Below are positions 20,769-34,350 of a stretch of 64,000 nt of DNA, one piece after another. The first letter of the stretch is position 1. Each line of letters opens with the position of its first letter. This DNA is from Hydractinia symbiolongicarpus. Lineage: Eukaryota; Cnidaria; Hydrozoa; Anthoathecata; Hydractiniidae. The notes under the pieces were generated by a model that was given only the letters and a program-made list of their open reading frames with translations, was not told the DNA's origin and made no database searches. A program made the translations under genes and the position numbers. The stretch covers positions 5,458,001 to 5,522,000 of the forward strand of contig NC_079880.1 in the NCBI RefSeq assembly GCF_029227915.1. Reading direction: 5' to 3'.

Positions 20769-23700
20769 TTCGTTCGGGAAATGAGTTTACTCACTGGGTA
20801 CTTTCCTTGTATACTTTTAACTATACGGGCCGAGTCCGGGATTTACGGGAAATCGCAGGTTTTCGTTTGCCGGCGATTAAACTTCTTTTATTCAGCGTCT
20901 CATCAAAAATGAAAATATTTTTAAAAACTACAAGTCTCATGCGTTTTAGTGGTGAAAAAGTAATTTAAAAAATCGTTCGGGAAATGAGTTTACTCCCTGG
21001 GTACTTTCTTTGTATACTTTTGACTATACGGGCCAAGCCCGGGATTTACGGGAAATCGCGGGTTTTTGTTTGCCGGCGATTAAACTTCTTTTATTCAGCG
21101 TCTCATCAAAAATGAAAACATTTTTGAAAACTACAAGTCTCATGCGTTTTAGTGGTGAAAAAATAATTTAAAAAATCGTTCGGGAAATGAGTTTACTCCC
21201 TGGGTACTTTCTTTGTATACTTTTGACTATACGGGCCGAGTCCGGGATTTACGGGAAATCGCGGATTTTCGTTTGCCGGCGATTAAACTTCTTTTAATCA
21301 GCGTCCCATCAAATATGAAAATATTTTTGAAAACTACAAGTCTCATGCGTTTAGTGTTAAAAAAATAATATAAAAAATCGTTCGCGAAATGAGTTTACTC
21401 CCTGGGTACTTTCTTTGCATACTTTTGACTATACGGGCCAAGCCCGGGATTTACTGGAAATCGCGGGTTTTCGTTTGCCGGCAATTAAACTTCTTTTATT
21501 CAGCGTCTCATCAAAAATGAAAACATTTTTAAAAACTACAAGTCTTATGCGTTTTAGTGGTGCAAAAATAATTTAAAAAAACGTTCTGGAAATGAGTTTA
21601 CTCCCTGGGTACTTTACTAAAACATTTTTGAAAACTACAAGTCTCACACGTTTTAGTGGTGAAAAAATAATTTAAAAATTCGTTCGGGAAATGAGTTTAC
21701 TCACTGGGTACTTTCCTTGTATACTTTTAACTATACGGGCCGAGTCCGGGATTTACGGGAAATCGCGGGTTTTCGTTTGCCGGCGATTAAACTTCTTTTA
21801 TTCAGCGTCTCATCAAAAATGAAAACATTTTTAAAAACTACAAGTCTCATGGGCTTTAGTGGTGAAACAAAAATTTAAGAAATCGTTTTGGAAATGAGTT
21901 TACTCCCTGGGTACTTTCTTTGTAAACTTTTGACTATACGGGCCGAGTCCGGGATTTACGGGAAATCGCAGGTTTTCGTTTGCCGGCGATTAAACTTCTT
22001 TTATTCAGCGTCTCATCAAAAATGAAAATATTTTTAAAAACTACAAGTCTCATGCGTTTTAGTGGTGAAAAAGTAATTTAAAAAATCGTTTTGGAAATGA
22101 GTTTACTCCCTGGGTATTTTCTTTGTATACTTTTGACTATACGGGCCAACCCCGGGATTTACGGGAAATCGCGGGTTTTTGTTTGCCGGCGATTAAACTT
22201 CTTTTATTCAGCGTCTCATCAAAAATAAAAACATTTTTGAAAACTACAAGTCTCATGCGCTTTAGTGGTGAAAAAAAAATTTTAAAAAATCGTTCGGGAA
22301 ATGAGTTTACTCCCTGGGTACTTTCTTTGTATACTTTTGACTATACGGGCCGAGTCCGGGATTTACGGGAAATCGCGGATTTTCGTTTCCCGGCGATTAA
22401 ACTTCTTTTATTCAACGTCTCATCAAAAATGAAAATATTTTTAAAAACTACAAGTCTCATGCGTTTTAGTGGTGAAAAAGTAATTTAAAAAATCGTTCGG
22501 GAAATGAGTTTACTCCCTGGGTACTTTCTTTGTATACTTTTGACTATACGGGCCAAGCCCGGGATTTACGGGAAATCGCGGGTTTTTGTTTGCCGGCGAT
22601 TAAACTTCTTTTATTCAGCGTCTCATCAAAAATGAAAACATTTTTGAAAACTACAAGTCTCATGCGTTTTAGGGGTGAAAAAATAATTTAAAAAATCGTT
22701 CGGGAAATGAGTTTACTCCCTGGGTACTTTCTTTGTATACTTTTGACTATACGGGCCGAGTCCGGGATTTACGGGAAATCGCGGATTTTCGTTTGCCGGC
22801 GATTAAACTTCTTTTAATCAGCGTCCCATCAAATATGAAAATATTTTTGAAAACTACAAGTCTCATGCGTTTAGTGTTAAAAAAATAATATAAAAAATCG
22901 TTCGCGAAATGAGTTTACTCCCTGGGTACTTTCTTTGTATACTTTTAACTATACGGGCCAAGCCCGGGATTTACTGGAAATCGCGGGTTTTCGTTTGCCG
23001 GCAATTAAACTTCTTTTATTCAGCGTCTCATCAAAAATGAAAACATTTTTAAAAACTACAAGTCTTATGCGTTTTAGTGGTGCAAAAATAATTTAAAAAA
23101 ACGTTCTGGAAATGAGTTTACTCCCTGGGTACTTTACTAAAACATTTTTGAAAACTACAAGTCTCACACGTTTTAGTGGTGAAAAAATAATTTAAAAATT
23201 CGTTCGGGAAATGAGTTTACTCACTGGGTACTTTCCTTGTATACTTTTAACTATACGGGCCGAGTCCGGGATTTACGGGAAATCGCGGGTTTTCGTTTGC
23301 CGGCGATTAAACTTCTTTTATTCAGCGTCTCATCAAAAATGAAAACATTTTTAAAAACTACAAGTCTCATGGGCTTTAGTGGTGAAACAAAAATTTAAGA
23401 AATCGTTTTGGAAATGAGTTTACTCCCTGGGTACTTTCTTTGTATACTTTTGACTATACGGGCCGAGTCCGGGATTTACGGGAAATTGCAGGTTTTCGTT
23501 TGCCGGCGATTAAACTTCTTTTATTCAGCGTCTCATCAAAAATGAAAATATTTTTAAAAACTACAAGTCTCATGCGTTTTAGTGGTGAAAAAGTAATTTA
23601 AAAAATCGTTTTAGAAATGAGTTTACTCCCTGGGTATTTTCTTTGTATACTTTTGACTATACGGGCCAACCCCGGGATTTACGGGAAATCGCGGGTTTTT

Positions 23701-25527
23701 GTTTGCCGGCGATTAAACTTCTTTTATTCAGCGTCTCATCAAAAATAAAAACATTTTTGAAAACTACAAGTCTCATGCGCTTTAGTGGTGAAAAAAAAAT
23801 TTAAAAAATCGTTCGGGAAATGAGTTTACTCCCTGGGTACTTTCTTTGTATACTTTTGACTATACGGGCCGAGTCCGGGATTTACGGGAAATCGCGGATT
23901 TTCGTTTCCCGGCGATTAAACTTCTTTTATTCAGCGTCCCATCAAATATGAAAATATTTTTGAAGACTACAAGTCTCATGCGTTTAGTGTTAAAAAAATA
24001 ATATAAAAAATCGTTCGGGAAATGAATTTACTCCCTGGGTACTTTCTTTGTATACTTTTGACTATACGGGCCAAGCCCGGGATTTACTGGAAATCGCGGG
24101 TTTTCGTTTGCCGGCAATTAAACTTCTGTTATTCAGCGTCTCATCAAAAATGAAAACATTTTTAAAAACTACAAGTCTTATGCGTTTTAGTGGTGAAAAA
24201 ATAATTTAAAAAAACGTTCTGGAAATGAGTTTACTCCCTGGGTACTTTACTAAAACATTTTTGAAAACTACAAGTCTCATACGTTTTAGTGGTGAAAAAA
24301 TAATTTAAAAATTCGTTCGGGAAATGAGTTTACTCACTGGGTACTTTCCTTGTATACTTTTAAATATACGGGCCGAGTCCGGGATTTACGGGAAATCGCG
24401 GGTTTTCGTTTGCCGGCGATTAAACTTCTTTTATTCAGCGTCTCATCAAAAATGAAAACATTTTTAAAAACTACAAGTCTCATGCGTTTTAGTGGTGAAA
24501 AAGTAATTTAAAAAATCGTTTTGGAAATGAGTTTACTCCCTGGGTATTTTTTTTGTATACTTTTGACTATACGGGCCAAGCCCGGGATTTACGGGAAATC
24601 GCGGGTTTTTGTTTGCCGGCGATTAAACTTCTTTTATTCAGCGTCTCATCAAAAATGAAAACATTTTTGAAAACTACAAGTCTCATGCGCTTTAGTGGTG
24701 AAAAAAAAATTTAAAAAATCGTTCGGGAAATGAGTTTACTCCCTGGGTACTTTCTTTGTATACTTTTGACTATACGGGCCGAGTCCGGGATTTACGGGAA
24801 ATCGCTGATTTTCGTTTCCCGGCGATTAAACTTCTTTTATTCAGCGTCCCATCAAATATGAAAATATTTTTGAAGACTACAAGTCTCATGCGTTTAGTGG
24901 TAAAAAAATAATATAAAAAATCGTTCGGGAAATGAGTTTACTCCCTGGGTACTTTCTTTGTATACTTTTGACTATACGGGCCAAGCCCGGGATTTACTGG
25001 AAATCGCAGGTTTTCGTTTGCCGGCGATTAAACTTCTTTTATTCAGCGTCTCATCAAAAATGAAAACATTTTTAAAAACTACAAGTCTCATGCGTTTTAG
25101 TGGTGAAAAAGTAATTTAAAAAATCGTTTTGGAAATGAGTTTACTCACTGGGTATTTTTTTTGTATACTTTTGACTATACGGGCCAAGCCCGGGATTTAC
25201 GGGAAATCGCGGGTTTTTGTTTGCCGGCGATTAAACTTCTTTTATTCAGCGTCTCATCAAAAATGAAAACATTTTTGAAAACTACAAGTCTCATGCGCTT
25301 TAGTGGTGAAAAAAAAATTTAAAAAATCGTTCGGGAAATGAGTTTACTCCCTGGGTACTTTCTTTGTATACTTTTGACTATACGGGCCGAGTCCGGGATT
25401 TACGGGAAATCGCGGATTTTTGTTTCCCGGCGATTAAACTTCTTTTATTCAGCGTCCCATCAAATATGAAAATATTTTTGAAGACTACAAGTCTCATGCG
25501 TTTAGTGGTAAAAAAATAATATAAAAA
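20769..25527 (+). repeat. Alpha block 2
   Basis: It starts with type e directly after beta block 1. Short monomers at 21580, 23100 and 24213 define cycles of 1520, 1113 and 1518 bp. The 1520-bp cycle is the nine-monomer unit with h and i fused into one hybrid: TTTCCCGGCG of h is followed by CAACGTCTC of i at about 22388-22422. The last part is boundary module copy 2 (from 24213). From about 23.6 kb onward it parallels alpha block 1 at an offset of 6888. Confidence 0.82.
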
Positions 25528-26845
25528 ATCGTTCGGGAAATGAGTTTACTCCCTGGGTACTTTCTTTGTATACTTTTGACTATACGGGCCAAGCCCGGGA
25601 TTTACGGGAAATCGCAGGTTTTCGTTTGGCGGCAATTAAACTTCTTTTATTCAGCGTCTCATCAAAAATGAAAACATTTTTAAAAACTACAAGTCTTTTG
25701 CGTTTTAGTGGTGAAAAAATAATTTAAAAAATCGTTCTGGAAATGAGTTTACTCCCTGGGTACTTTACTAAAACATTTTTGGAAACTACAAGTCTCATAC
25801 GTTTTAGTGGTGAAAAAATTATTTCAAAAATTCGTTCGGGAAATGAGTTTACTCACTGGGTACTTTCCTTGTATACTTTTAACTATACGGGCCGAGTCCG
25901 GGATTTACGGGAAATCGCGGGTTTTCGTTTGCCGGCGATTAAACCTCTTTCATTAAGCGTCTCATCAAAAATGAAAACATTTTTGAAAACTGCAAGTCTC
26001 ATGCGTTTTAGTGGTAAAAAAATAATTGAAAAAATCGTTTCGGAAATGAGTTTACTCACAAGGTACTTTCTTTGTATACATTCGACTATACGGGCCATGC
26101 CCGGGATTTACGGGAAATCGCGGGTTTTCGTTTGCCGGCGATTAAACTTCTTTTATTCAGCGTCTCATCAAAAATGAAAACATTTTTAAAAACTACAAGT
26201 CTCGTGGGCTTTAGTGGTAAAATATAAATTTAAAAAATCGTTTGGGAAATGAGTTTACTCCCGGGGTACTTTCTTTGTATACTTTTGACTATACGGGCCG
26301 AGTCCGGGATTTACGGGAAATCGCAGGTTTTCGTTTGCCGGCGATTAAACTTCTTTTATTCAGCGTCTCATCAAGAATGAAAACATTATTGAAAACTACA
26401 AGTCTCATGCGTTTTAGTGGTGAAAAAATAACTTAAAAAATCGTTCGAGAAATGATTTTACACCCTGGGTACTTTCTTTGTATACTTTTGACTATACGGG
26501 CCGAGTCTGGGATTTACGGGAAATCGCAGGTTTTCATTTGCCGGCGATTAAACCACTTTCATTAAGCGTCTCATCAAAAATAAAAAGATTTCTGAAAACT
26601 ACAAGTCTCATGCGTTTTAGTGGTGAAAAAATAATTTAAAAAACCGTTCGGGAAATGAGTTTACTCCCTGGGTACTTTCTTTGTATACTTTTGACTACAC
26701 GGGCCGAATCCGGGATTTACGGGAAGTCGCGGGTTTTCGTTTGCCGGCGATTAAACTTCTTTTATTCAGCGTCTCATCAAAAATGAAAATATTTTTAAAT
26801 ACTACAAGTCTCATGGGCTTTAGTGGTGAAATAATAATTTAAAAA

Positions 26846-29277
26846 ATCGTTCGGGAAATGAGTTTACACCCTGGGTACTTTCTTTATATACTTTTGACTA
26901 TACGGGCCGAGTCCGGGATTTACGGGAAATCGCAGGTTTTCGTTTGCCAGCGATTAAACTTCTTTTATTCAGCGTCTCATCAAAAATGAAAACATTTTTA
27001 AAAACTACAAGTCTCATGCGTTTTAGTGGTGAAAAAAAATTTAAAAAATCGTTCGGGAAATGAGTTTACTTCCTGGGTTCTTTCTTTGTATACATTCGAC
27101 TATACGGGCCAAGCCCGGGATTTACGGGAAATCGCGGGATTTCGTTTGCCGGCGATTAAACCTCTTTTATTAAGCGTCTCATCAAAAATGAAAACATTTT
27201 TAAAAAATACAAGTCTCATGGGCTTTAGTGGTGACATAATAATTTAAAAAATCGTTCGGGAAATGAGTTTACATCCCGGGTACTTTCTTTGTATACTTTT
27301 GACTATACGGGCCGAGTCCGGGATTTACGGGAAATCGCAGGTTTTCGTTTGCCGGCGATTAAACTTCTTTTATTCAGCGTCTCATCAAAAATGAAAACAT
27401 TTTTGAAAACTACAAGTCTCATGCGTTTTAGTGGTGAAAAAAAAATTTAAAAAATCGTTCGGGAAATGAGTTTACTTCCTGGGTACTTTCTTTGTATACT
27501 TTTGACTATACGGGCCGAGTCCGGGATTTACGGGAAGTTGCGGGTTTTTGTTTGCCGGCGATTAAACTTCTTTTATTCAGCGTCTCATTAAAAATGAAAG
27601 TATTTTTAAATACTACAAGTCTCATGGGCTTTAGCGGTGAAATAATAATTTAAAAAATCGTTCGGGAAATGAGTTTACACCCTGCGTACTTTCTTTGTAT
27701 ACTTTTGACTATGCGGGCCGAGTCCGGGATTTACGGGAAATCGCAGGTTTTCGTTTGCCAGCGATTAAACTTCTTTTATTCAGCGTCTCATCAAAAATGA
27801 AAACATTTTTGAAAACTACAAGTCTCATGCGTTTTAGTGGTGAAAAAAAATTTAAAAAATCGTTGGGGAAATGAGTTTACTTCCTGGGTTCTTTCTTTGT
27901 ATACATTCGACTATACGGGCCAAGCCCGGGATTTACGGGAAATCGCGGGATTTTGTTTGCCGGCGATTAAACCTCTTTTATTAAGCGTCTCATCAAAAAT
28001 GAAAACATTTTTAAAAACTACAAGTCTCATGGGCTTTAGTGGTGACATAATAATTTAAAAAATCGTTCGGGAAATGAGTTTACACCCCGGGTACTTTCTT
28101 TGTATACTTTTGACTATACGGGCCGAGTCCGGAATTTACGGGAAATCGCAGGTTTTCGTTTGCCGGCGATTAAACTTCTTTTATTCAGCGTCTCATCAAA
28201 AATGAAAACATTTTTGAAAACTACAAGTCTCATGCGTTTTAGTGGTGAAAAAAAAATTTAAAAAATCGTTCGGGAAATGAGTTTACTTCCTGGGTACTTT
28301 CTTTGTATACTTTTGACTATACGGGCCGAGTCCGGGATTTACGGGAAGTTGCGGTTTTTGTTTGCTGGCGATTAAACTTCTTTTATTCAGCGTCTCATCA
28401 AAAATGAAAGTATTTTTAAAGACTACAAGTCTCATGGGCTTTAGCGGTGAAATAATAATTTAAAAAATCGTTCGGGAAATGAGTTTACACCCTGCGTACT
28501 TTCTTTGTGTACTTTTGACTATGCGGGCCGAGTCCGGGATTTACGGGAAATCGCAGGTTTTCGTTTGCCAGCGATTAAACTTCTTTTATTCAGCGTCTCA
28601 TCAAAAATGAAAACATTTTTGAAAACTACAAGTCTCATACGTTTTAGTGGTGAAAAAAAATTTAAAAAATCGTTCGGGAAATGAGTTTACTTCCTGGGTT
28701 CTTTCTTTGTATACATTCGACTATACGGGCCAAGCCCAGGATTTACGGGAAATCGCGGGATTTCGTTTGCCGGCGATTAAACCTCTTTTATTAAGCGTCT
28801 CATCAAAAATGAAAACATTTTTAAAAACTACAATTCTCATGGGCTTTAGTGGTGACATAATAATTTAAAAAATCGTTCGGGAAATGAGTTTACACCCCGG
28901 GTACTTTCTTTGTATACTTTTGACTATACGGGCCGAGTCCGGGATTTACGTGAAATCGCAGGTTTTCGTTTGCCGGCGATTAAACTTCTTTTATTCAGCG
29001 TCTCATCAAAAATGAAAACATTTTTGAAAACTACAAGTCTCATGCGTTTTAGTGGTGAAAAAAAAATTTAAAAAATCGTTCGGGAAATGAGTTTACTTCC
29101 TGGGTACTTTCTTTGTATACTTTTGACTATACGGGCCGAGTCCGGGGTTTACGGGAAATGGCGGGTTTTCGTTTGCCGGCGATTAAACTTCTTTTATTTA
29201 GCGTCTCATCAAAAATGAAAACATTTTTGAAAACCACAAGTCTCAAGCGTTTTAGTGGTGAAAAGATAATTTAAAAA
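26846..29277 (+). repeat. Three tandem four-monomer units (m1-m2-m3-n)
   Basis: Units start at 26846, 27657 and 28467 (811, 810 and 811 bp). The second and third share CCTGCGTAC and TATGCGGGCC in m1; the third also has GTGTACTTTTG, CCCAGG in m2 and ACAATTCTC. The third n monomer is a different type (CCGGGGTTT, AAATGGCGGG, TATTTAGCG). Shared rare variants place the second and third units closer to each other than to the first. Confidence 0.85.
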
Positions 29278-30292
29278 ATCGTTTTGGAAATGAGTTTACT
29301 CACAGGGTACTTTCTTTGTATACATTCGACTATACGGGCCTAGCCCGGGATTTACGGGAAATCGCGGGTTTTCGTTTGCCGGCGATTAAACCACTTTCAT
29401 TAAGCGTCTCATCAAAAATGAAAACATTTCTGAAAACTACAAGTCTCATGCGTTTTAGTGGTGAAAAAATAATTTAAAAATTCGTTCGGGAAATGAGTTT
29501 TCTCACTGGGTACTTTTCTTGTATACTTTTGACTATACGAGCCAAGCCCGGGATTTACGGGAAATCGCGGGTTAATGTTTGCCGGCGATTAAACTTCTTT
29601 TATTCAGCGTCTCATCAAAAATGAAAACATTTTTGAAAACTACAAGTCTCATACGTTTTAGTGGTGAAAAAAAAATTTAAAAAATCGTTCGGGAAATGAG
29701 TTTACTCCCTAGGTACTTTCTTTGTATACTTTTGACTATACGGGCCGAGTCCGGGATTTACGGAAAATCGCGGATTTTCGTTTGCCGGCGATTAAACTTC
29801 TTTTATTCAGCGTGTCATCAAAAATGAAAACATTTTTGAAAACTACAATTCTCATACGTTTTAGTGGTGAGAAAATAATTTAAAAAATCGTTCGGGAAAT
29901 GAGTTTACACCCTGGGTACTTTCTTTGTATACTTTTGACTATACGGGCCGAGTCCGGGATTTACGGGAAATCGCAGGTTTTCGTTTGCCGGCGATTAAAT
30001 TTCTTTTATTCAGCGTGTCATCAAAAATGAAAACATTTTTGAAAACTACAAGTCTCATACGTTTTAGTGGTGAAAAAATAAATTAAAAAATCGTTCTTGA
30101 AATGAGTTTACTCACAGGGTACTTTCTTTGTATACATTCGACTATACGGGCCAAGCCCGGGATTTACGGGAAGTCGCGGGTTTTCGTTTGCCGGCGATTA
30201 AACCACTTTCATTAAGCGTCTCATCAAAAATGAAAACATTTTTGAAAACTGCAAGTCTCATGCGTTTTAGTGGTAAGAAAATAATTGAAAAA

Positions 30293-31104
30293 ATCGTTTC
30301 GGAAATGAGTTTACTCACAAGGTACTTTCTTTGTATACATTCGACTATACGGGCCAAGCCTGGGATTTACGGGAAATCGCGGGTTTTCGTTTGCCGGCGA
30401 TTAAACTTCTTTTATTCAGCGTCTCATCAAAAATGAAAACATTTTTAAAAACTACAAGTCTCATGGGCTTTAGTGGTAAAATATAAATTTAAAAAATCGT
30501 TTGGGAAATGAGTTTACTCCCGGGGTACTTTCTTTGTATACTTTTGACTATACGGGCCGAGTCCGGGATTTACGGGAAATCGCAGGTTTTCGTTTGCCGG
30601 CGATTAAACTTCTTTTATTCAGCGTCTCATCAAGAATGAAAACATTTTTGAAAACTACAAGTCTCATGCGTTTTAGTGGTGAAAAAAAAAATTAAAAAAT
30701 CGTTTCGGAAATGAGTTTACTCACAAGGTACTTTCTTTGTATACATTCGACTATACGGGCCAAGCCCGTGATTTACGGGAAATCGCGGGTTTTCGTTTGC
30801 CGGCGATTAAACTTCTTTTATTCAGCGTCTCATCAAAAATGAAAACATTTTTAAAAACTACAAGTCTCATGGGCTTTAGTGGTAAAATATAAATTTAAAA
30901 AATCGTTTGGGAAATGAGTTTACTCCCGGGGTACTTTCTTTGTATACTTTTGACTATACGGGCCGAGTCCGGGTTTTACGGGAAATCGCAGGTTTTGGTT
31001 TGCCGGCGATTAAACTTCTTTTATTCAGCGTCTCATCAAGAATGAAAACATTATTGAAAACTACAAGTCTCATGCGTTTTAGTGGTGAAAAAATAATTTA
31101 AAAA
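30293..31104 (+). repeat. 406-bp dimer duplication in beta block 2
   Basis: Two copies of a dimer at 30293-30698 and 30699-31104. Each has a CGTTTCGG/CACAAGG monomer followed by a CGTTTGGG/CCCGGGG monomer with AAGAATG. The second copy differs by CCCGTGATT, GGGTTTTACGGG and GGTTTTGGTTTG. Beta block 1 has the dimer once (19145-19551). Beta block 3 has it twice, at 44892-45703. Confidence 0.83.
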
Positions 31105-32727
31105 ATCGTTCGAGAAATGAGTTTACACCCTGGGTACTTTCTTTGTATACTTTTGACTATACGGGCCGAGTCTGGGATTTACGGGAAATCGCAGGTTTTC
31201 ATTTGCCGGCGATTAAACCACTTTCATTAAGCGTCTCATCAAAAATGAAAAGATTTCTGAAAACTACAAGTCTCATGCGTTTTAGTGGTGAAAAAATAAT
31301 TTAAAAAATCGTTCGGGAAATGAGTTTACTCCCTGGGTACTTTCTTTGTATACTTTTGACTATACGGGCCGAGTCCGGGATTTACGGGAAGTCGCGGGTT
31401 TTCGTTTGCCCGCGATTAAACTTCTTTTATTCAGCGTCTCATCAAAAATAAAAATATTTTTAAATACTACAAGTCTCATGGGCTTTAGTGGTGAAATAAT
31501 AATTTAAAAAATCGTTCGGGAAATGAGTTTACACCCTGGGTACTTTCTTTATATACTTTTGACTATACGGGCCGAGTCCGGGATTTACGGGAAATCGCAG
31601 GTTTTCGTTTGCCAGCGATTAAACTTCTTTTATTCAGCGTCTCATCAAAAATGAAAACATTTTTGAAACCTACAAGTCTCATGCGTTTTAGTGGTGAAAA
31701 AAAATTTAAAAAATCGTTCGGGAAATGAGTTTACTTCCTGGGTTCTTTCTTTGTATACATTCGACTATACGGGCCAAGCCCGGGATTTACGGGAAATCGC
31801 GGGATTTCGTTTGCCGGCGATTAAACCTCTTTTATTAAGCGTCTCATCAAAAATGAAAACATTTTTAAAAACTACAAGTCTCATGGGCTTTAGTGGTGAC
31901 ATAATAATTTAAAAAATCGTTCGGGAAATGAGTTTACACCCCGGGTACTTTCTTTGTATACTTTTGACTATACGGGCCGAGTCCGGGATTTACGGGAAAT
32001 CGCAGGTTTTGGTTTGCCGGCGATTAAACTTCTTTTATTCAGCGTCTCATCAAAAATGAAAACATTTTTGAAAACTACAAGTCTCATGGGCTTTAGTGGT
32101 GAAACAATAATTTAAAAAATCGTTTGGGAAATGAGTTTACTCCCTGGGTACTTTCTTTGTATACTTTTGACTACACGGGCCGAGTCCAGGATTTACGGGA
32201 AATCGCAGGTCTTCGTTTGCCGGCGATTAAACTTCTTTTATTCAGCGTCTTATCAAAAATGAAAACATTTTTAAAAACTACAAGTCTCATGCGTTTTAGT
32301 GGTGAAAAAGTAATTTAAAAAATCGTTCGGGAAATGAGTTTACTCCCTGGGTACTTTCTTTGTATACTTTTGACTATACGGGCCAAGCCCGGGATTTACG
32401 GGAAATCGCGGGGTTTCGTTTGCCGGCGATTAAACTTCTTCTATTCAGCGTCTCATCAAAAATGAAAACATTTTTAAAAACTACAAGTCTTATGCGTTTT
32501 AGTGGTGAAAAAATAATTTAAAAAATCGTTTTGGAAATGAGTTTACTCCCTGGGTACTTTCTTTGTATACTTTTGACTATACGGGCCGAGTCCGGGATTT
32601 ACGGGAAATCGCAGGTTTTCGTTTGCCGGCGATTAAACTTCTTTTATTCAGCGTCTCATCAAAAATGAAAACATTTTTAAAAACTACAAGTCTCATGCGT
32701 TTTAGTGGTGAAAAAGTAATTTAAAAA
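31105..32727 (+). repeat. 1623-bp eight-monomer unit, copy 1
   Basis: Order x-y-m1-m2-m3-m4-m5-m6. x has CGAGAAATG, GAGTCTGGG and AAAAGATTTCTG; y has GAAGTCGCGGG and AATACTAC. The next copy starts at 32728. The two look nearly identical; differences seen include TTTGCCCGCG in copy 1 y and CATTTATGAAACC in copy 2 m1. Confidence 0.85.
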
Positions 32728-34350
32728 ATCGTTCGAGAAATGAGTTTACACCCTGGGTACTTTCTTTGTATACTTTTGACTATACGGGCCGAGTCTGGGA
32801 TTTACGGGAAATCGCAGGTTTTCATTTGCCGGCGATTAAACCACTTTCATTAAGCGTCTCATCAAAAATGAAAAGATTTCTGAAAACTACAAGTCTCATG
32901 CGTTTTAGTGGTGAAAAAATAATTTAAAAAATCGTTCGGGAAATGAGTTTACTCCCTGGGTACTTTCTTTGTATACTTTTGACTATACGGGCCGAGTCCG
33001 GGATTTACGGGAAGTCGCGGGTTTTCGTTTGCCGGCGATTAAACTTCTTTTATTCAGCGTCTCATCAAAAATAAAAATATTTTTAAATACTACAAGTCTC
33101 ATGGGCTTTAGTGGTGAAATAATAATTTAAAAAATCGTTCGGGAAATGAGTTTACACCCTGGGTACTTTCTTTATATACTTTTGACTATACGGGCCGAGT
33201 CCGGGATTTACGGGAAATCGCAGGTTTTCGTTTGCCAGCGATTAAACTTCTTTTATTCAGCGTCTCATCAAAAATGAAAACATTTATGAAACCTACAAGT
33301 CTCATGCGTTTTAGTGGTGAAAAAAAATTTAAAAAATCGTTCGGGAAATGAGTTTACTTCCTGGGTTCTTTCTTTGTATACATTCGACTATACGGGCCAA
33401 GCCCGGGATTTACGGGAAATCGCGGGATTTCGTTTGCCGGCGATTAAACCTCTTTTATTAAGCGTCTCATCAAAAATGAAAACATTTTTAAAAACTACAA
33501 GTCTCATGGGCTTTAGTGGTGACATAATAATTTAAAAAATCGTTCGGGAAATGAGTTTACACCCCGGGTACTTTCTTTGTATACTTTTGACTATACGGGC
33601 CGAGTCCGGGATTTACGGGAAATCGCAGGTTTTGGTTTGCCGGCGATTAAACTTCTTTTATTCAGCGTCTCATCAAAAATGAAAACATTTTTGAAAACTA
33701 CAAGTCTCATGGGCTTTAGTGGTGAAACAATAATTTAAAAAATCGTTTGGGAAATGAGTTTACTCCCTGGGTACTTTCTTTGTATACTTTTGACTACACG
33801 GGCCGAGTCCAGGATTTACGGGAAATCGCAGGTCTTCGTTTGCCGGCGATTAAACTTCTTTTATTCAGCGTCTTATCAAAAATGAAAACATTTTTAAAAA
33901 CTACAAGTCTCATGCGTTTTAGTGGTGAAAAAGTAATTTAAAAAATCGTTCGGGAAATGAGTTTACTCCCTGGGTACTTTCTTTGTATACTTTTGACTAT
34001 ACGGGCCAAGCCCGGGATTTACGGGAAATCGCGGGGTTTCGTTTGCCGGCGATTAAACTTCTTCTATTCAGCGTCTCATCAAAAATGAAAACATTTTTAA
34101 AAACTACAAGTCTTATGCGTTTTAGTGGTGAAAAAATAATTTAAAAAATCGTTTTGGAAATGAGTTTACTCCCTGGGTACTTTCTTTGTATACTTTTGAC
34201 TATACGGGCCGAGTCCGGGATTTACGGGAAATCGCAGGTTTTCGTTTGCCGGCGATTAAACTTCTTTTATTCAGCGTCTCATCAAAAATGAAAACATTTT
34301 TAAAAACTACAAGTCTCATGCGTTTTAGTGGTGAAAAAGTAATTTAAAAA
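32728..34350 (+). repeat. 1623-bp eight-monomer unit, copy 2
   Basis: In register with copy 1 at an offset of 1623. At its end m6 leads into m7 (34351), whereas in copy 1 m6 leads back into x. That is the expected outcome of unequal exchange between m6 and the monomer before x. Confidence 0.85.

Larger units (their letters stand above)
25528..31104 (+). repeat. Beta block 2
   Basis: Its first part repeats beta block 1 at an offset of 6888. It then holds three tandem four-monomer units (26846-29277), a run of divergent monomers (29278-30292: CCTAGCCC, GGGTTAATG, CCTAGGTAC, CGTTCTTG), and a duplicated dimer (30293-31104). It runs into A block 2. Beta block 3 is the matching block, with offsets of 13990, 14802 and 14599 bp along its length as monomers are gained and lost. 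Confidence 0.82.
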
